A stretch of 32,498 nt of DNA from Dimargaris cristalligena (taxonomy: Eukaryota; Kickxellomycota; Dimargaritomycetes; Dimargaritales; Dimargaritaceae). Below are positions 1 through 11,554 of this stretch, one piece after another. The stretch lies in NCBI GenBank assembly GCA_027576995.1, contig JANBQC010000311.1:1-32498 (forward strand), written 5' to 3'. Positions within the stretch are counted from its first letter, which is position 1, and each line of letters begins with the position of its first letter. The notes beneath the pieces are model-generated. The model did no database searches, was not told where the DNA came from, and saw nothing but the letters and a program-made list of their open reading frames with translations. Both the position numbers and the translations under genes were made by a program.

Positions 1-4
1 TTTG

Positions 5-38
5 TCTGCCTGGGGCGGCATCAGTCCTCATTGATACT
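5..38 (+). repeat. 34-bp direct repeat, copy 1
   Basis: The 34 bases beginning TCTGCCTGGGGCGGCATCAG are repeated without a mismatch at 309-342. The repeat ends sharply at both sides. No coding frame or known element explains it. Confidence 0.9.
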
Positions 39-308
39 TTCAAATGACATCGCTTAATTGAATGGGAATTGGAAAAAAGGGCTTACCTTTTATATAATAT
101 TACAAGTAGAAGTTCAACCTAAAGACGTTTACTATTTGCAGAGTAAAGCAATAATAACGAATGTGCGATACAGTTGAACAGCTAGTTGATTAGTTATTGC
201 TCTTGACGCTTTCCTTCAAATTGCTCAGAATTAAACAATCACTTGTGATGGAACCAGTATGAGTCAGATTGTGGATGCAAAATTTCAACACTCCTATATA
301 GGCGGTTA

Positions 309-342
309 TCTGCCTGGGGCGGCATCAGTCCTCATTGATACT
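309..342 (+). repeat. 34-bp direct repeat, copy 2
   Basis: Exact second copy of the repeat at 5-38, same orientation, 304 bases further on. The sequence between the copies is AT-rich and not itself repeated. Confidence 0.9.
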
Positions 343-1242
343 GTAAAGTACCATCGTATAGCAAAGGGATACTAAACTGCGACGTGACTTACTTTAATTG
401 ATAATCGACCCTAATGGTTCAAGACGAAACATACATAGGAGCAACACACACATGTATACCCCGCTAATAAATAATAAAAGGAAACCAAGATACCGCAAAC
501 AAGTTAACTGGGCCATGTTCCAAGGAACTAGGCCAGATAATATGTTAGTGGATAAATGAATAAATGGAAAGAATGATAGGTAGCAATTACCGGCGCTAAT
601 TGATACCCGCTTTATACTAGAGGGAAGCCGTTGGCTTCTGCGCCCATATCGCCCCCTCCCTCTCCACTATTTTTTTTCAAAGGAGTGGTTTTTTTTTTCA
701 TTGGATTTTTTTATGTGAAATATCTTTATCGCCCTCGTCCGAAATGGGAAGGTTTCATTGGATGGGTGGTTTAGGAGGGATAGCGGAATATTGGTTAATC
801 ACGTGATGGGTAGGCCAACTATGCAGCACCCCTGCCAAGTTACGTGTCAAAGCGCGTATTTCCACATCTGCTGGTCCTATTGATTGACTGAATGAGTCCA
901 CTAGGAAGGAGCCACTGGTTCAGATTGACAAACGCCCCACAATAGAACCGACTACTTAGAATATCTTCAACTCCTTTCGCAGTTCCAACTAGGAATCTAC
1001 GCCATATTACTACTATACAAATTATAAGCAACCCACTATTATTCACAATAAAAGATACCACTTTACAAGATAACTGTTTGAATTATTGTATTTTAATCAT
1101 ATGGACCAGGCCTGGACTCAACAGAAAGACGTTATATTCAGTGAATAAAGGGGTTAAAGAGATAGCAAAGCCACCAAACCAACACGGTTACAAAAATTAA
1201 TGACTTGTCAACTGAACATAAGTCTAGTTTCCGGGAATATGG

Positions 1243-2179
1243 CTAAACCACGTCGACTACCACCTGCTCCTCAGTGGTCTCTTCTTCTACGGGTTGTTCT
1301 TGATCCTGCATCTCGGCGTCTTCTTCGGCTCCGTAGTAGGGTAGAGTCTGCTCGACGATACCGAGGATATCCTCGAGCTGTTCGACGGTAAATCGTTCTT
1401 CACACTCTTCAATTAGCTATATATATATCAAAATTAACGCGCCCAGACCATGCACATACGTAGATGGCAACGCGTACAGTGGTAAATCATAGTGCAAGCA
1501 AAGTATATTGTCGAATTAGAGCACGGTAATAGCCCCGTAGTTTAGGATATATCTACTATTCGTATACAACAGTACTTAGTCAGGCGAGTGACGTGAGTGG
1601 GCTGTCTAGTAATTAGATTGTCGAATCCCCCGCTATAAGGCACGGAACTTACAATTAATAACTCGACGGCCGATTTGGGCCGCAGGTTCAAAATCTGGAG
1701 TTTCTCGGCCTTGGTAAGTTTCCAGTCCTTCATGGCTTCCATATACTGTTGAAGAGCATCCGGCGTTTGTACAGAAGCGGGGCTTTCATTGAGGAATTTG
1801 AGGGTCTGGGTAAGCCGGGTTTTGATGGTAAAAGTTGGCAATTGATCAGTGACATTATTGGAATGCCAACCAGATCAACCAAAGATAAATTAGTAACATT
1901 AGTAAAGATCGTTCGAGACCTATGGGCCTGATTAATCAACTTTGGGGTAACCACCATCACTTCCCTCTTCGGCGCTCGACCGTAAATATGTATTATACTC
2001 CATAACCTAGACCTAGGTGCGCGCGCTTTAGAACTTACCTCGAACTGGACGGTGAGTAGGTTGCTGGTGGCGATGGGGTCAAGTTTCGACTGGGTTTTCT
2101 GGTACGTCTCTTGCTCCTTCAGCAGCGCCAGTACCTCATAGTTGCTTAACAGAGGTCCGAAAGCCTTCTCGATCTTCAT
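1243..2179 (-). CDS. RPC9: RNA polymerase III subunit RPC9 (Rpc17/CRCP), 3 exons
   Basis: Encodes a 155-aa protein of the Rpb4/RPC9 family, the Pol III stalk subunit that pairs with RPC8 and helps recruit initiation factors in the nucleus. Exons on the minus strand are 2179-2039 (47 codons), 1805-1653 (51) and 1416-1243 (57 plus TAG). Both introns (233 and 236 nt) start GTAAGT and fall between codons. The N-terminus has the family opening (MKIEKAFGPLLSNYEVLALL). The core has LTKAEKLQILNLRP, then LIEECEERFTVEQLEDIL, matching the HRDC-like fold of the family. The tail from about residue 126 is acidic (Glu/Asp/Gln-rich) and probably disordered. The start is the first ATG after a pyrimidine-rich leader. 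It diverges from BUD32; both serve tRNA production or modification, but co-regulation is only a guess. Identity is secure from motifs; exon joins are read by eye but all phases agree. Confidence 0.92.
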
Positions 2180-2921
2180 GGCGAATGGGAGGGTATCGGA
2201 GTGGGGGAATGGAGGTCACGTTTTGGGGAAAATCGTATATTTTTTCTATAAAAAACAGATATAGTCTAGTGTATATTACAAGAGGTACTGTAAAAGTGTG
2301 GTGCGAATGAATGGAATCGTGCAAGGGCGAAGAAGGTCTGGGTAGCGTAATTAGAGTCAGTGACGGGGCGCTTGGTAAACTATACTAACGAGGGTAATAC
2401 TAGAGAGGAATGAGCGTTAGCGGGGTGGTGTGTAGTATGTCTGGGGTACGAAGTGGTCAACTGGTCGAAGGAAATCGTGTAGCGCAGGTTGTACGACTAG
2501 ACTAATAGTCGAAGCGAATGGGGAGGGGGGGGGATGTCGACACCGTGAACCTTGGGGGAATAGAAGAGGCCGTCGAAGTTAGCCCCAGACTAACCTACCT
2601 ACCACCCTCCCCCCACCTTCTCCTCGTCCTCCTCCTGGTATTCCCAAACCCACTTGCACATCGTTACTAAAGAAACCCCTTTTACTACACCTCCTGCTCG
2701 TCGCTATTGGAATTGGCCGCTCAGCATACCCCCTTCCCCCCATTCGAGGCCTTGTACGTCGAAGCATTTCCCCTGCTCCCTTTTTCACTTCGGCATTTCC
2801 GTATTTACCCACCGACCCAGTGTTTCACCAGGACGCACTACTTTCTACCAATTCCTGGTCAGTAGTAATAACTAACCCCAACTTCCCCAACAGTCGTTCT
2901 CCGACCCCTCATTCCCTCACC
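2180..2921. promoter_or_regulatory. Divergent intergenic region between RPC9 and BUD32
   Basis: A 742-bp stretch between two start codons pointing away from each other, so it must hold both promoters unless they lie inside the genes. It shows a purine-rich + strand next to RPC9 (a pyrimidine-rich leader on the minus strand), a G8 run near 2524-2531, and C/T-rich sequence over 2600-2920 leading into BUD32. I see no specific factor site I would name. Confidence 0.6.
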
Positions 2922-4660
<1,739 letters not shown>

Positions 4661-5099
4661 TGCCTCCCTCCCCAAGATGGCCGATTGAACAAAGGCGTGT
4701 TCCATGGCTGATCCAATATGGCCAATCAGTTTATAATAACCCTTAGCTTACTGTGGCAGCCAACACTACATAGCAGTATTCCTACTTGTAGGCCGAGATG
4801 TCGATATATGTTATCGCAGCAAACACCTCAACCTAAATTCAGTCAGTTCTATATATATCTATATATATATCTATAAGGAAAACATACTTTACTGGTAATA
4901 CAGTTACGGTTAAGGAGCCATGTCATAAATAGGACCGGGGGAAATAGGGATAAGAAAGGTCATCAAAAAGAATAAGACTAAAGGGTCTATTCGCCATTAC
5001 GGAGAGAGATGCGGGAAGAGGAACTTCAGTGTGTAAACTTGGGGGTGTTTTTTTAATAGAAAGCGGAGAGTACGGCAGCGGAGGCAGTTTGGTGGTTTT
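4661..5099. other. Convergent 3' region between BUD32 and VMA9
   Basis: 439 bp between two stop codons facing each other, so it holds two 3' untranslated regions. It contains TA-rich repeat sequence at about 4848-4873 and a poly-T run (5047-5054) that could serve as processing signals. No gene seen. Confidence 0.6.
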
Positions 5100-5714
5100 T
5101 TAGTGCTCAATCTTGAGGTCGGATCGCTGGGGGGCGATAAGGGGGTGGAGCTGAGCCATGTAGGTGACGGCCCACCTAGGAACGAGAATGCATAATAAGA
5201 TATAATCCGGGATAGAGGGTTTTAGGACATTTGCGAGAAATGGTTATGGGGATGTAGGTGTAGGTGTAATTATCACCTTGGTAAAATGACTTCATTTCAT
5301 GGTTCAGCATGTATAGTATCACTTACATTAAATAGACACAGACATAGGTCATGATAAGACAGGTTCTCCACAGCCTAGGGAAGTCGAAGCAATAAGGTAA
5401 CGTAGGTCGGAAGTGGAGGTATCCGGGAACAGCGCGGCTCAAGTTAAGGTTAGTTACCAGTCGGGGTCGTTCGTCTGAGGTGACCCCGTCTACTAAAGGG
5501 AAGGGCATGGTACTCACACAGGCGCGTTGAGGGTGGGCGGGAGATGCCTATAACTCCCCCGCTGCCTTTTAATTTGGTTTACAATTGCAGTATATACTAT
5601 GTCTTGGCTAGGTTTAACTTACGTTTGGTCCCAGGTCTTGGGGATGACGTAGAAGCTGATGCCGGACAGGGCCACGAAAACGAGGCCGACCCATACGATG
5701 GCGAAGCTACCCAT
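5100..5714 (-). CDS. VMA9: V-type H+-ATPase subunit e (Vma9/ATP6V0E), 3 exons
   Basis: Encodes a 71-aa two-pass membrane protein, subunit e of the V0 sector of the vacuolar proton pump. Exons on the minus strand: 5714-5623, 5374-5327, 5175-5100; they total 216 bp and both introns split a codon after its second base, with matching phases. The first hydrophobic helix spans about residues 4-24 (FAIVWVGLVFVAL) and the second about 33-53. The C-terminus MAQLHPLIAPQRSDL is the diagnostic end of this family (animal and yeast proteins share the LHPLI-AP-R-DL pattern). Donors are GTAAGT, acceptors CTAG. It is too short and too finely split for simple ORF finding. It converges on BUD32 and diverges from uL11m. 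Confidence 0.93.
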
Positions 5715-6998
5715 AGTGAACCGAGGTTAAGGGGGTGGAAAAGGTGAGGGGAATGCGGGGGTGGTTGGTAGGGGGAGGAGTCGCAGGGAGACGACGGTAC
5801 GGTGCCAATTTTAGGGCGGCTCTAACTTAGAAAATAATAGAGACAGAGTTGTGGGGTTGCCGAATGGAATGGAATGAAGTGAAGTGAAGTGAGGTGAAAC
5901 GGGGGTAATGAAAGAGAAAGGGTGAGAGGGGTTATTATAAAGAGTAGCGCATACAGAGAGGGGGGAGGAGGGGCATAACTACCACCACCAGCCCTGTCAA
6001 ACCTAAGCCAAGCCAAGCCAAAGTTGAAAGTAAAGCATGACCAGCGGTGGAGTGGGGTTGTGGCACCCCGCCTATTAACTGTGGGCTTCGTCTCTAGTTG
6101 TTCTCCACCGCTGGTCTTGTGGGCGCTTATGTGGTGTTCCTGTGCGACGGTACTGGGGTTAAAGGGGGCTTCGTTGATTATTATCGTTTTCATTTTCATA
6201 CGTTTTTTACATCGCCTTGTGTGCTATTATTATAGTCTCCTTACGTGCATTCCTACAGTGAGAGTGTCCATGTTACCGCTCCTCTATTCCGGCAGTTTTT
6301 ACAGCTGTTTTTGCAATATCAGACAAATAGCCTAGTTTGTAGTAACTCGACCACTTTGCTCTTTTAATCCCAGATATTTCTGTGTTTTATCTCCACTGCC
6401 AAGTCAGATATTTAGTAAGGACCCTTCTCCGTCCAATGTGTGAGTGGTATATATAGGCAGGTAGGTTGCTAGTAATGTGTGGGGGGAGGGAAGGTACATT
6501 ATGCTCCACGTGACCTTATTAAGGCAGCGACTAAATGGCCTAGGTATATTAGCCGTGGTCAATTACTGTAATGGTGGGGGATGCGCCTGGAGGAAAGAGG
6601 TGAGGTAAAAGGTATAGAAGAGAGGGAAGAGGGGGATTACCAAACTATGAAATAGGACAGAACGAGATTCACGCATTCTCTCGACCTATACTACTAACCA
6701 ACAACCTGCCTTTCCAGTTACCGCTATTCCCCCGCTGAGCAGCCGCCCTTCTGCCCTTCGTTATTTCTTCTAAACTCATTTAGAGATCTCCCCCTCCATC
6801 CCCTCCCCTATTCCCCAGGATCAACTTTATCCCCACATACTACCGATTTCCCCGCAGCCCACACCCTCCCCTCCCTCGCATACGGACCGCCTGCAACATA
6901 GCCCTTCTCCCGCCGCCCTAGCCTAGACAGAGCCCATCACCCACCACCACCCTCTCGACCGTTAGTAGTAGACCACCCCCTCCTTCCTTTCCATCACC
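5715..6998. other. Divergent intergenic region between VMA9 and the uL11m gene, with a hairpin
   Basis: About 1.3 kb with no supported gene. It must hold two promoters. The VMA9 side is purine-rich on the + strand and the uL11m side (about 6680-6998) is strongly C/T-rich on the + strand, so both leaders are pyrimidine-rich in the sense direction. A perfect 14-bp inverted repeat lies at 6039-6052 and 6103-6116 (listed separately). Long frames across 5820-6335 on both strands are low-complexity and look spurious. Confidence 0.55.
6039..6116. repeat. Inverted repeat, 14-bp perfect arms with a 50-nt loop
   Basis: GACCAGCGGTGGAG at 6039-6052 is the exact reverse complement of 6103-6116. The arms are GC-rich, so the RNA or single-stranded DNA could form a stable stem. 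It sits in the non-coding region between VMA9 and the uL11m gene; no function can be assigned. Confidence 0.85.
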
Positions 6999-7439
6999 AT
7001 GTCCAATCTCAAAACCGCCGCCTCCCTCCTCCGGCTGATCGTCCCCGCCGGCAAAGCCACGCCTTCCCCACCCGTCGGTCCCGCCCTCGGTCAGCGTGGT
7101 GTCAAGTCCATGGATTTTTGCAAACAATTCAACGACCGCACCAAGAATACCACCCCTTTAACCCCCACCCCCGTGATCATCAACATCAAGCCCGACCGGA
7201 CGTTTACCTTTGTGGTCAAGCCGCCCCCGACCAGTTATTTGCTGCTGCGGGCCGCCGGAGTCACCAAGGGCGCCACGAATCCCGGCCAGGAAACGGTGGG
7301 GACCATTTCATTGAAGCACATCTATGAAATTGCCAAGATTAAGAAGAACGACCCCAGTATGGTCAGTGTCGATTTATACAAGATCTGTAAATCGATTATT
7401 GGGTCGGCACGGTCGGTGGGTGTCAAGGTGGTTCACTAA
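6999..7439 (+). CDS. Mitochondrial large-subunit ribosomal protein uL11m
   Basis: A single-exon 146-aa protein of the L11 family, the base of the ribosomal stalk that binds the GTPase-associated centre of the large-subunit rRNA. The N-terminal domain has the family signature IVPAGKATPSPPVGPALGQRGV followed by MDFCKQFNDRT; the RNA-binding C-terminal domain holds TVGTISLKHIYEIAKIKK and ends with SIIGSARSVGVKV. The bacterial-type length and the signature (not the cytosolic L12 type) point to the mitochondrial protein (yeast MRPL19, human MRPL11). No long cleavable presequence is visible; the first ~15 residues are weakly basic and hydrophobic. The ATG lies in ATCACCATGT after a C/T-rich leader. 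Unlike its neighbours it has no intron. Confidence 0.95.
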   Translation: MSNLKTAASLLRLIVPAGKATPSPPVGPALGQRGVKSMDFCKQFNDRTKNTTPLTPTPVIINIKPDRTFTFVVKPPPTSYLLLRAAGVTKGATNPGQETVGTISLKHIYEIAKIKKNDPSMVSVDLYKICKSIIGSARSVGVKVVH

Positions 7440-7683
7440 GAATATATATATATCCATTTGGTAGGCTTATATTATCTTTCTTACCATATCATATCATTTT
7501 ATTATTAATAATAAAAATAGAAGCAAAGGCCGTTGTACCACATTTCAATAGACTGCGAGGCGGAATAACGTGTGGGGATGGGATACATAACCTAATAGTA
7601 GAGCATCGGTGGTGGCCTTTATACTATGGATCAGGGAATAGCCCAGGGAAGGCGGGTGAAGCGAAGGATCTGCAATACAATCT
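7440..7683. terminator. Shared 3' region with back-to-back poly(A) hexamers
   Basis: 244 bp separate the stop codons of the convergent uL11m (+) and MMAB (-) genes. A + strand AATAAA occurs at 7510-7515 and a minus-strand AATAAA (TTTATT on +) at 7498-7503. If both are used, each transcript ends at nearly the same place and their tails may overlap. The hexamers are seen directly; their use is inferred. Confidence 0.5.
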
Positions 7684-9013
7684 CTATTCATCGATCTCCG
7701 TATTTTTCTTTCCCCGGGGCCGGCGGTAGATGGTTTCAATTTCGCCCATCTTCATGGCGGAGTAGCGTGCCGCTGTGAACAAAAAGTCGCTCAGCCTAGT
7801 TAGGCCCGAGCAACAGAGGTATGGCATATATATATATATATATAATATAAGTTAAAATCCCATCGAATCAACATGTGGAATATGAATCAAACACTATCCA
7901 AATAACATAGGGTCGCTTACCGGTTTAAGTACCGTCCGACACTGGCATCCGCCATCTGTTGCTGGACTAGCGGGACCACTCGACGTTCGGCGCGCCGGCA
8001 AATCGAGCGCGCAACATGCAGGCTGGTGCTAGGCAAGCCCCCCGACTACAAGGTAAATATAAATGCGCAAGACTTGCCAAGTCGGTTAGTGGGCATTCCA
8101 TTACCCAGGACTTAAATTACTATAAGTGGACTGTCAGCATAAGTGTAGTTATAGAATAGAGGTCCTGTACTTACAGGGATGATAAAATTCCGCAAGGGAG
8201 GCAGCCGGCCGTCCATTTCATCGATCCACCCTTCCATCTCCGCAATCAATTCGCCTTGCGGATCAAACTCTGTCCGGTTTAGGCGGGCCTCGTTGGCTGA
8301 GGTGCGCGGAGTGGCGACATTTGAGCCGATGTCCTGGATACAGCATTGGATCTGATGACATGAGTGTATTTTAGGTGCAGTTCACAAGCGATAAAATGTG
8401 CTTCAGTAAGTATATGTACAACTAGGAGGGGGGGGGTATATCCCCAGAGACTATAACCGCCTAACATAGCTTAGCCTATACCACAACCGACTCATTTGGG
8501 ACCCAGCTAAAGGTTTGGGTAAGGGTGCGGCCAAATTACACGCTAGTAAGCCAAAGCGGTTCAATCTTTATCCTTTAAACCAGTGACGGTGATTATTACC
8601 TTTTCCAAACGCTCAATCAGTTCCAAATCGCCCTGTTTCCCGTACTCCTTGGCGAGTCCCAGCGCACTGGTCAGTTCATCCGTTGCACCCAGCGCCTCGA
8701 ACACTTCGTCGTCCTTGGGGCGTCGCTCCCCCGTGAACAGGGAAGACGTGCCTTTATCGCCCGTTTTGGTGTATATTTTAATGCGTTTGGCGGCCGCCGA
8801 AGGGGAAGTCTCCGCTTCGCTAGGTGTAGGCGTGGCGGGTGGTTGGTCGGCGGTGTTCCAGACCCCGGCTGAGGTATGGAGGGCACGGTGAGTCAGGTTA
8901 CTTGCACGCATGCCCGCTCCGGTTGAACTTAGAGCACCCTGGTGACTGTTAAGGCGGAATGGGTTCGCTGACCCGTGCTGAATGCATCTGGCTAGGTTGC
9001 TAATTCTGCGCAT
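7684..9013 (-). CDS. MMAB: Mitochondrial ATP:cob(I)alamin adenosyltransferase, PduO type, 4 exons
   Basis: Encodes a 275-aa enzyme that moves the adenosyl group of ATP onto cob(I)alamin, making adenosylcobalamin for methylmalonyl-CoA mutase in mitochondria. Minus-strand exons: 9013-8600 (138 codons), 8351-8175 (59), 8045-7921 and 7795-7684; phases agree (the last intron splits an Arg codon). The N-terminus is rich in Arg, Ser and His with few acidic residues, fitting a mitochondrial presequence. The ATP-binding segment is [20 protein letters not shown], then [15 protein letters not shown]. The second exon has [13 protein letters not shown] and [18 protein letters not shown]. The third has the catalytic [15 protein letters not shown] block and the fourth [14 protein letters not shown]. 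All family blocks are present and the frame is intact, so it is probably functional. Finding it in a fungus is notable because Dikarya are generally regarded as lacking B12 use. Introns are 248, 129 and 125 nt. Confidence 0.95.
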
Positions 9014-10405
9014 GGTAAACGGGAATGTTCAAGGGGTGTGTTGAAGAGGGGGGAAAGGTGGCAATTTGAATTATAAGCAGGGTGGCTCTAGCGACGGAAA
9101 CCAGAAACAATAGTGTAAAGTTGTGGTTAGTCCAATTGGTTAGGGTAGGGAGGTGAGATAGACAGTCCCAACCAACTCATTCAAGGGGTGTTGGTAGAAA
9201 AGCTGAGGAAGCCCCTCCCCTCACTCAATTATATGCGCATACAATCGTAGGGGACGCAGTAATCAGTTGGCCCCATCAATCCTGCCCTATAGCAGCTGGG
9301 AATGGTCTCTTTTTACCCCACTATGCAATATAATATCCACAGCCATGTGAAATAAATCTATGCGTTGACGATATGGGTGAAATTCGGCCCAACTGTATAA
9401 GCGTTTAAATGGTAGGCATATGAGGAAATGTGCGGGAGATTCATTATTAACCAATACTATTTGCCTCATCCAACGGATTTTATGTTATACAGCCTGGTTG
9501 AATCTTTCCCATATCGAAATAATTCACCAACTTCCCTCAACGATCACTACCACCACTATATTTTAGGCGTTTAGCTAGGTCAGTTTCAGTTGAACGTATA
9601 TAATTTAGCTTTAAAAAAATGAATTGCTATTTAAAAATGGTGATGCGGATATAGAGAAATCCCATGAAAGCAACATAGGTGGTGGGGGGGCAGGTGGAAG
9701 AAAGGGGCGGAGAGGAGGAGGAGGGGAAAAATACATGGCACTTGTGAAGGAAGAGCGACCCAGAGCACCTCTCCTCCACCCTAAAAATCGACTTTGCGTC
9801 GGGGAGGGGTAACATTAGAGAGGGGGGAGCAAGGGAATAAACTGAATAGGGAAAATGGCAAAGTTAGACACACTATAAGGAGCTGGAGAACAAAGGTGAT
9901 TGTCCAAAGTATGATCAGTTGGAATGGGGCATAGGCCTTGGGACAGGTGAGGGAGAGAGAGAGAGAGAGAGAACTAAAGGGATATGCGAATACGAAGCGA
10001 TAATTAAGGCGGACTGGGCTGGTCATAGGGTTAGGCTGATACCACGAATGCAAAGATATCTCTCTCACAAGGAGCAGCAGGGTTGTTCATGGGGTGAAAC
10101 CACGTGGGCTATTGGAGTAAGTAGATCTTCAACCCACGTATTCGCCAATTGGTAAGAGGATATCGGCATGAGGGAGATTATCCAGTACAGGGCGAAACAC
10201 TCCGATAGACAGTTAACGATGGAAATCCTCCGCGACGAATAGGCCTAGCCCGATATTCGTTTACCAACTTCCAGCCTAAACATCAGCCCCAGCTTAATCG
10301 GTTCGGGAGGTCAGTGGTGCATAAAATAATAAATAAAGGGTGACCTAAACAAGTGTGGAAAGGCAGCGGGTTCACACCGCAGTCGCGTCGATCTAGGACC
10401 AGTGA
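9014..10405. other. Gene-free interval between MMAB promoter and eIF4E 3' end
   Basis: About 1.4 kb. The first part is the presumed MMAB promoter (sense strand C/T-rich next to the start). A GA microsatellite lies at 9953-9972. Frames of 60-95 codons here are unsupported by any motif and several depend on simple repeats. Confidence 0.5.
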
Positions 10406-11554
10406 TTATTGCGACTCGGACGAACCCGACGGCTGCGAATGGGTCGACCCGGTGGAAACGGGCGGGTTAGTCCCGGTCACAGGGGTGGGGTTGGGGAACG
10501 ACGAGTTCACGGGCGTCGAGGCCGTCGATGATTCATTCGACTGGGTCTTAAAGTGGCTATGATCCTTATGGGCCTTGTAGTACGGCGACTGAACCTCGAC
10601 CTTCAGGTACTGCCGCAGGAACGCCATGACGTTGGGGGTCTGCTCCAGGATATTCCCGTGCCAAATCTGGAACAAATCGGTATTCCAACGGCGGCTCACC
10701 GACACTCCGCAAATCTCGTCCCGGCTGGAAATACAGTCCTGGAGCTGTTCGCCAACCAGTAGCATCAGGAGATCGCGCCACACTTCCGGGGTCTGGGCCG
10801 TTTTGATGCGGAACACATAGGACCCGCCGTTCTGGTTACGCGGGTCTTCCCAAGTGGGTTTGATACCCTCCTTCATGAAGTGGTAGCTCTGGCGCACCTC
10901 CAGCTTATCGGGACCTTTCATGTTGTTGACGGCCCCCCAGAAGCCCTGGACGGTATCGACCAGGCAGACAGTCTTGAGGAACTGCTCGTAGTTGCTGGCG
11001 GTGTGCTGCTGGGAGTTGAACGTATCGAGCCAGAATGCCCAGCGGTTCTGGAGGGGCAGGTCACTCTTGACCAGGTTACGGGCCGCCTCGGTGGCCTCCG
11101 CGGCTGCCGCACTGATCGCCTGGCTGTCACTGGACGGAGTCATGGAGGACATGGAAGTCGGTCCAAGGGCGGGCGACCGGTGGGCACCACCGCCGTTCGG
11201 ATGCGTACTATTGTTATGGTGAACATGGCTATGGCTATTATGGTTAGTGTGGTGTTGGTGGACATGGGCCTGGGAATGGCCGGGACCAGTTTGGGCCATA
11301 CTCCCGGGACCCAGACCCTGGGGCTGGCTGGGGAAGCCGGGTGGACCGACCACGGGTCGGGATGAGAAAGACGGCCGCTTGACCTGGCTGGTGGGACTGC
11401 CGGCCGACGACGCGAAATTGAATGCACCGAAATTACCGACCAAACGGCTGGCATTCATAGAGGGGGAACCACTCAAGCCAGGTGGTTTGGGAGAGCCCTG
11501 GATACCAGAGCCGTGGTCCGGGTTCAAACTCGATTTGCGGGCGGGGGAGGCCAT
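10406..11554 (-). CDS. eIF4E-family cap-binding protein (4EHP-like, mixed class signature)
   Basis: A single-exon 382-aa protein with an eIF4E fold at about residues 166-330. The family binds the mRNA 5' cap; class II (4EHP) members usually repress translation. The start is taken as the ATG at 11554 (MASPARKSS), since the frame upstream has no ATG. Counterparts of human eIF4E: W172 (W43), W175 (W46), Y189 (W56), W235 and E236 (W102/E103, in KEGIKPTWED), W298 (W166). The KEGIKP-WED-N-GG block and Tyr at the W56 position resemble class II, while Trp at the W43 position resembles classes I and III. The 165-residue N-terminal extension is low-complexity (Ser/Pro/Gly-rich, His-rich at about 96-119); a 50-residue Ser/Thr/Pro-rich tail follows the core. 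Family assignment is sure, class is not. Confidence 0.92.
   Translation of the reverse strand: MASPARKSSLNPDHGSGIQGSPKPPGLSGSPSMNASRLVGNFGAFNFASSAGSPTSQVKRPSFSSRPVVGPPGFPSQPQGLGPGSMAQTGPGHSQAHVHQHHTNHNSHSHVHHNNSTHPNGGGAHRSPALGPTSMSSMTPSSDSQAISAAAAEATEAARNLVKSDLPLQNRWAFWLDTFNSQQHTASNYEQFLKTVCLVDTVQGFWGAVNNMKGPDKLEVRQSYHFMKEGIKPTWEDPRNQNGGSYVFRIKTAQTPEVWRDLLMLLVGEQLQDCISSRDEICGVSVSRRWNTDLFQIWHGNILEQTPNVMAFLRQYLKVEVQSPYYKAHKDHSHFKTQSNESSTASTPVNSSFPNPTPVTGTNPPVSTGSTHSQPSGSSESQ

Larger units (their letters stand above)
1..1242. other. Gene-free left end, AT-rich, with a 34-bp repeat pair
   Basis: No frame here looks like a conserved protein. The stretch is AT-rich with poly-T runs near 669-677 and 690-698, a small perfect hairpin (GAAGCC-GTT-GGCTTC, about 624-638), and the direct repeat listed separately. 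It lies downstream of the RPC9 stop codon, so part of it is probably that gene's 3' untranslated region and terminator. Confidence 0.6.

Noticed and set aside
5..38. rRNA fragment suggested by TGGGGCGGCA
   Set aside because: The match is about ten bases and the flanks do not continue as rRNA.
10880..11365. 161-codon + frame and other frames inside the eIF4E-family and bZIP genes
   Set aside because: Antisense shadows of GC-rich coding sequence; no independent support.
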